DNA of 54,753 bases from CAZSDP01 sp964605665 (GTDB lineage: Bacteria; Planctomycetota; UBA8108; UBA1146), in assembly GCA_964605665.1 (NCBI GenBank), contig CAZSDP010000031.1, positions 1-54,753 on the forward strand. Direction: 5' to 3'. The notes below the pieces were generated by a model. That model made no database searches, was not told the origin of the DNA, and saw only the letters and a list, made by a program, of their open reading frames with translations. Shown one piece after another: positions 53,582 to 54,753 of this stretch (within the stretch, counting starts at the first letter, position 1; each line of letters opens with the position of its first letter). The translations under genes were made by a program, and so were the position numbers.

Positions 53582-54522
53582 TGGGACCGCTCTTCTGATC
53601 CCAATTCCTCACCCATCGCCGACTCTTGGGCGAGAGCGAGATAGAGAGCTTGAGTCCCTGCTCGCCCATGCCCGAGCTCGCGAGTTCGTTCATAAAGGCG
53701 TTGAGCGAGAGACAATCCGGGAAGCTGCAACTCAAGGCGTCGTGCTTCAGCCAACGCGATCTCTAGGTCCTTCAGGAAGTGCTCGACATAAAAGCCCGGT
53801 TCGAAGTCGCCCTTCAAAATCCGCGGCGCAAGGTTGTCGATCGACCACGAGCCCGCCGCGCCAACTCCAACCGATGCAAGAACTCCGACTGGATCGAGTC
53901 CTGCCTTCTGGGCGTAGACTAGCCCTTCACACATTCCCACCATGTTTGTGGAGATCATGATCTGGTTGACCATCTTTGTGTGCTGCCCACAACCGGCGGG
54001 ACCCTGTCGGACGATCGTTCGCCCGAGCACCTGAAAATACTCGGTCGCTTGATCGAACGCTTCGACGTCCCCACCCACCATAATGCTCAATGTACCTTGG
54101 CGAGCTCCGACATCTCCCCCCGAAACGGGAGCGTCAAGCACATGGGTACCGCGAGTCAGAGCTTCCGCTTCAATCCTCTCCGCCAATTGCGGAGAGCTCG
54201 TTGTCATGTCGACGAAGAGTGGAAGCGTACCTGCTACGGGAGCGGTCAGCAGACCTTCTGCCCCGAGGTAAATCTCTTCGACATCTCTTGGAAAACCGAC
54301 CATGGAGAAGATCACGTCTTGATCATTGAGGAGGTCTCTTGGTGAGTCTGCCCAAGCAGCACCGAAGGCGAGCAGTGCTTCTGCTTTCGAACGAGTTCGA
54401 GTAAAAACCGTAATCTTGGCTCCGGCAGCTTTGAGGCGCCCTGCCATCGACTGCCCCATGACACCCGTTCCAATCCAACCGACACGGCGACCGGACAACG
54501 GTTTAGCTTCTGTATGACTCAT
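53578..54522 (-). CDS. 3-hydroxyisobutyrate dehydrogenase-family oxidoreductase
   Basis: This 314-residue beta-hydroxyacid dehydrogenase has the NAD(P) motif GWIGTGVMG (15-23), the substrate-binding block VLDAPVSGGDVGARQGTLSIMVGG and the catalytic lysine in GCGQHTKMVNQI. The family includes 3-hydroxyisobutyrate, tartronate semialdehyde and glyoxylate/succinic semialdehyde reductases; which one applies here is unclear. R42 in FTRTRSKAEAL after the second strand suggests NADPH. It overlaps the SprT-like gene by 4 bases. Confidence 0.9.
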   Translation of the reverse strand: MSHTEAKPLSGRRVGWIGTGVMGQSMAGRLKAAGAKITVFTRTRSKAEALLAFGAAWADSPRDLLNDQDVIFSMVGFPRDVEEIYLGAEGLLTAPVAGTLPLFVDMTTSSPQLAERIEAEALTRGTHVLDAPVSGGDVGARQGTLSIMVGGDVEAFDQATEYFQVLGRTIVRQGPAGCGQHTKMVNQIMISTNMVGMCEGLVYAQKAGLDPVGVLASVGVGAAGSWSIDNLAPRILKGDFEPGFYVEHFLKDLEIALAEARRLELQLPGLSLAQRLYERTRELGHGRAGTQALYLALAQESAMGEELGSEERSQ

Positions 54523-54546
54523 CGATGTCTCCGGCGCAAAGCGCCC

Positions 54547-54753
54547 CTAAACATTCCATTCGAGACCACCTCCGAAGTCATCGGACTCCGGCATCAGGTC
54601 GGTGAGTTTCTCCTCCAGAGTCACGAGCCGTGAAACGCTCTCACCAGAGCGCCCTGGGCTCGTTCCCACAACTCGCCAAGGTCCTTCGACGAGTAACCAG
54701 GCAGCGGAGGTGGTCAGCGATTCGACCAGCAATGTCTGCTGCTCATACTGCTG
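54547..54753 (-). CDS. C-terminal part of an unidentified protein (cut by window edge)
   Basis: The frame is open from the right edge to TAA at 54547-54549 and gives 68 C-terminal residues, beginning QQYEQQTLLVESL and ending DDFGGGLEWNV. A strand-rich stretch (AAWLLVEGPWRVVGTSPG) is followed by an acidic end. The start lies outside the window. The protein is not recognised from this fragment, and the dehydrogenase gene follows 24 bases downstream. Confidence 0.6.
   Translation of the reverse strand, partial: QQYEQQTLLVESLTTSAAWLLVEGPWRVVGTSPGRSGESVSRLVTLEEKLTDLMPESDDFGGGLEWNV

Overview
This window looks like chromosomal DNA from a member of the Planctomycetota. The pointers are two secreted metalloproteases ending in the EF-hand/dockerin-like repeat pair typical of that phylum, metal-transport permeases carrying DtxR-type tails, an FHA domain fused to a secreted-type peptidase, a DUF255 protein and a divergent RNase HII-like protein. 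Coding density is high on both strands, GTG and TTG starts are common, and long hairpins lie between many convergent genes. No phage, transposon, rRNA, tRNA or CRISPR was recognised.

Layout. 1-830: tandem repeats around a short rpmH (ribosomal protein bL34) gene and a strong terminator. 0.8-5.2 kb (minus): an FHA-membrane-M64 peptidase and a ferredoxin-NADP reductase-type flavoprotein. 5.7-8.9 kb (plus): a folate operon (pteridine reductase-like SDR, folB, folK, each overlapping the next by 4 bases), then a secreted-type alpha/beta hydrolase. 9.0-15.9 kb (minus): a four-gene operon of a Wzc-like membrane ATPase, a zinc-ribbon ParB-like protein, a STAS/coiled-coil protein and a MamK-like actin. 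16.2-21.3 kb: a tro/mnt-type Mn/Zn/Fe ABC transporter operon in which both permeases carry DtxR-like C-terminal domains, facing a stand-alone DtxR/MntR regulator, with a DtxR-type palindrome upstream of the operon. 21.6-26.1 kb: YbgC-like thioesterase, HIT protein, a TlpA-like thioredoxin with an in-frame UGA that reads as selenocysteine, a glycosyltransferase and a BaiN-like flavoprotein.

26.2-32.5 kb (minus): two paralogous secreted gluzincin metalloproteases. 33.5-35.1 kb: a pair of class I fumarase-like subunits missing the usual iron-sulfur ligands. 35.3-41.8 kb: a DUF255 protein, DUF423 membrane protein, two adjacent D12-class adenine DNA methylases and an SRPBCC protein. 41.9-47.8 kb: zinc-ribbon Nudix hydrolase (apparently starting at ATC), small conserved proteins, YceH and a large AAA/TPR protein. 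48.0-54.7 kb: TrmH-type RNA methylase, CtlX-like hydrolase, RNase HII-like protein, formate-tetrahydrofolate ligase, SprT-like protein, a hydroxyisobutyrate dehydrogenase-type enzyme and a gene cut by the right edge.

The most striking items are the selenoprotein with a well-placed bSECIS-like hairpin, the actin/ParB-like/Wzc-like operon, the double permease-DtxR fusions, the metal-ligand-free fumarase-like pair, and two genes whose only sensible start is ATC.
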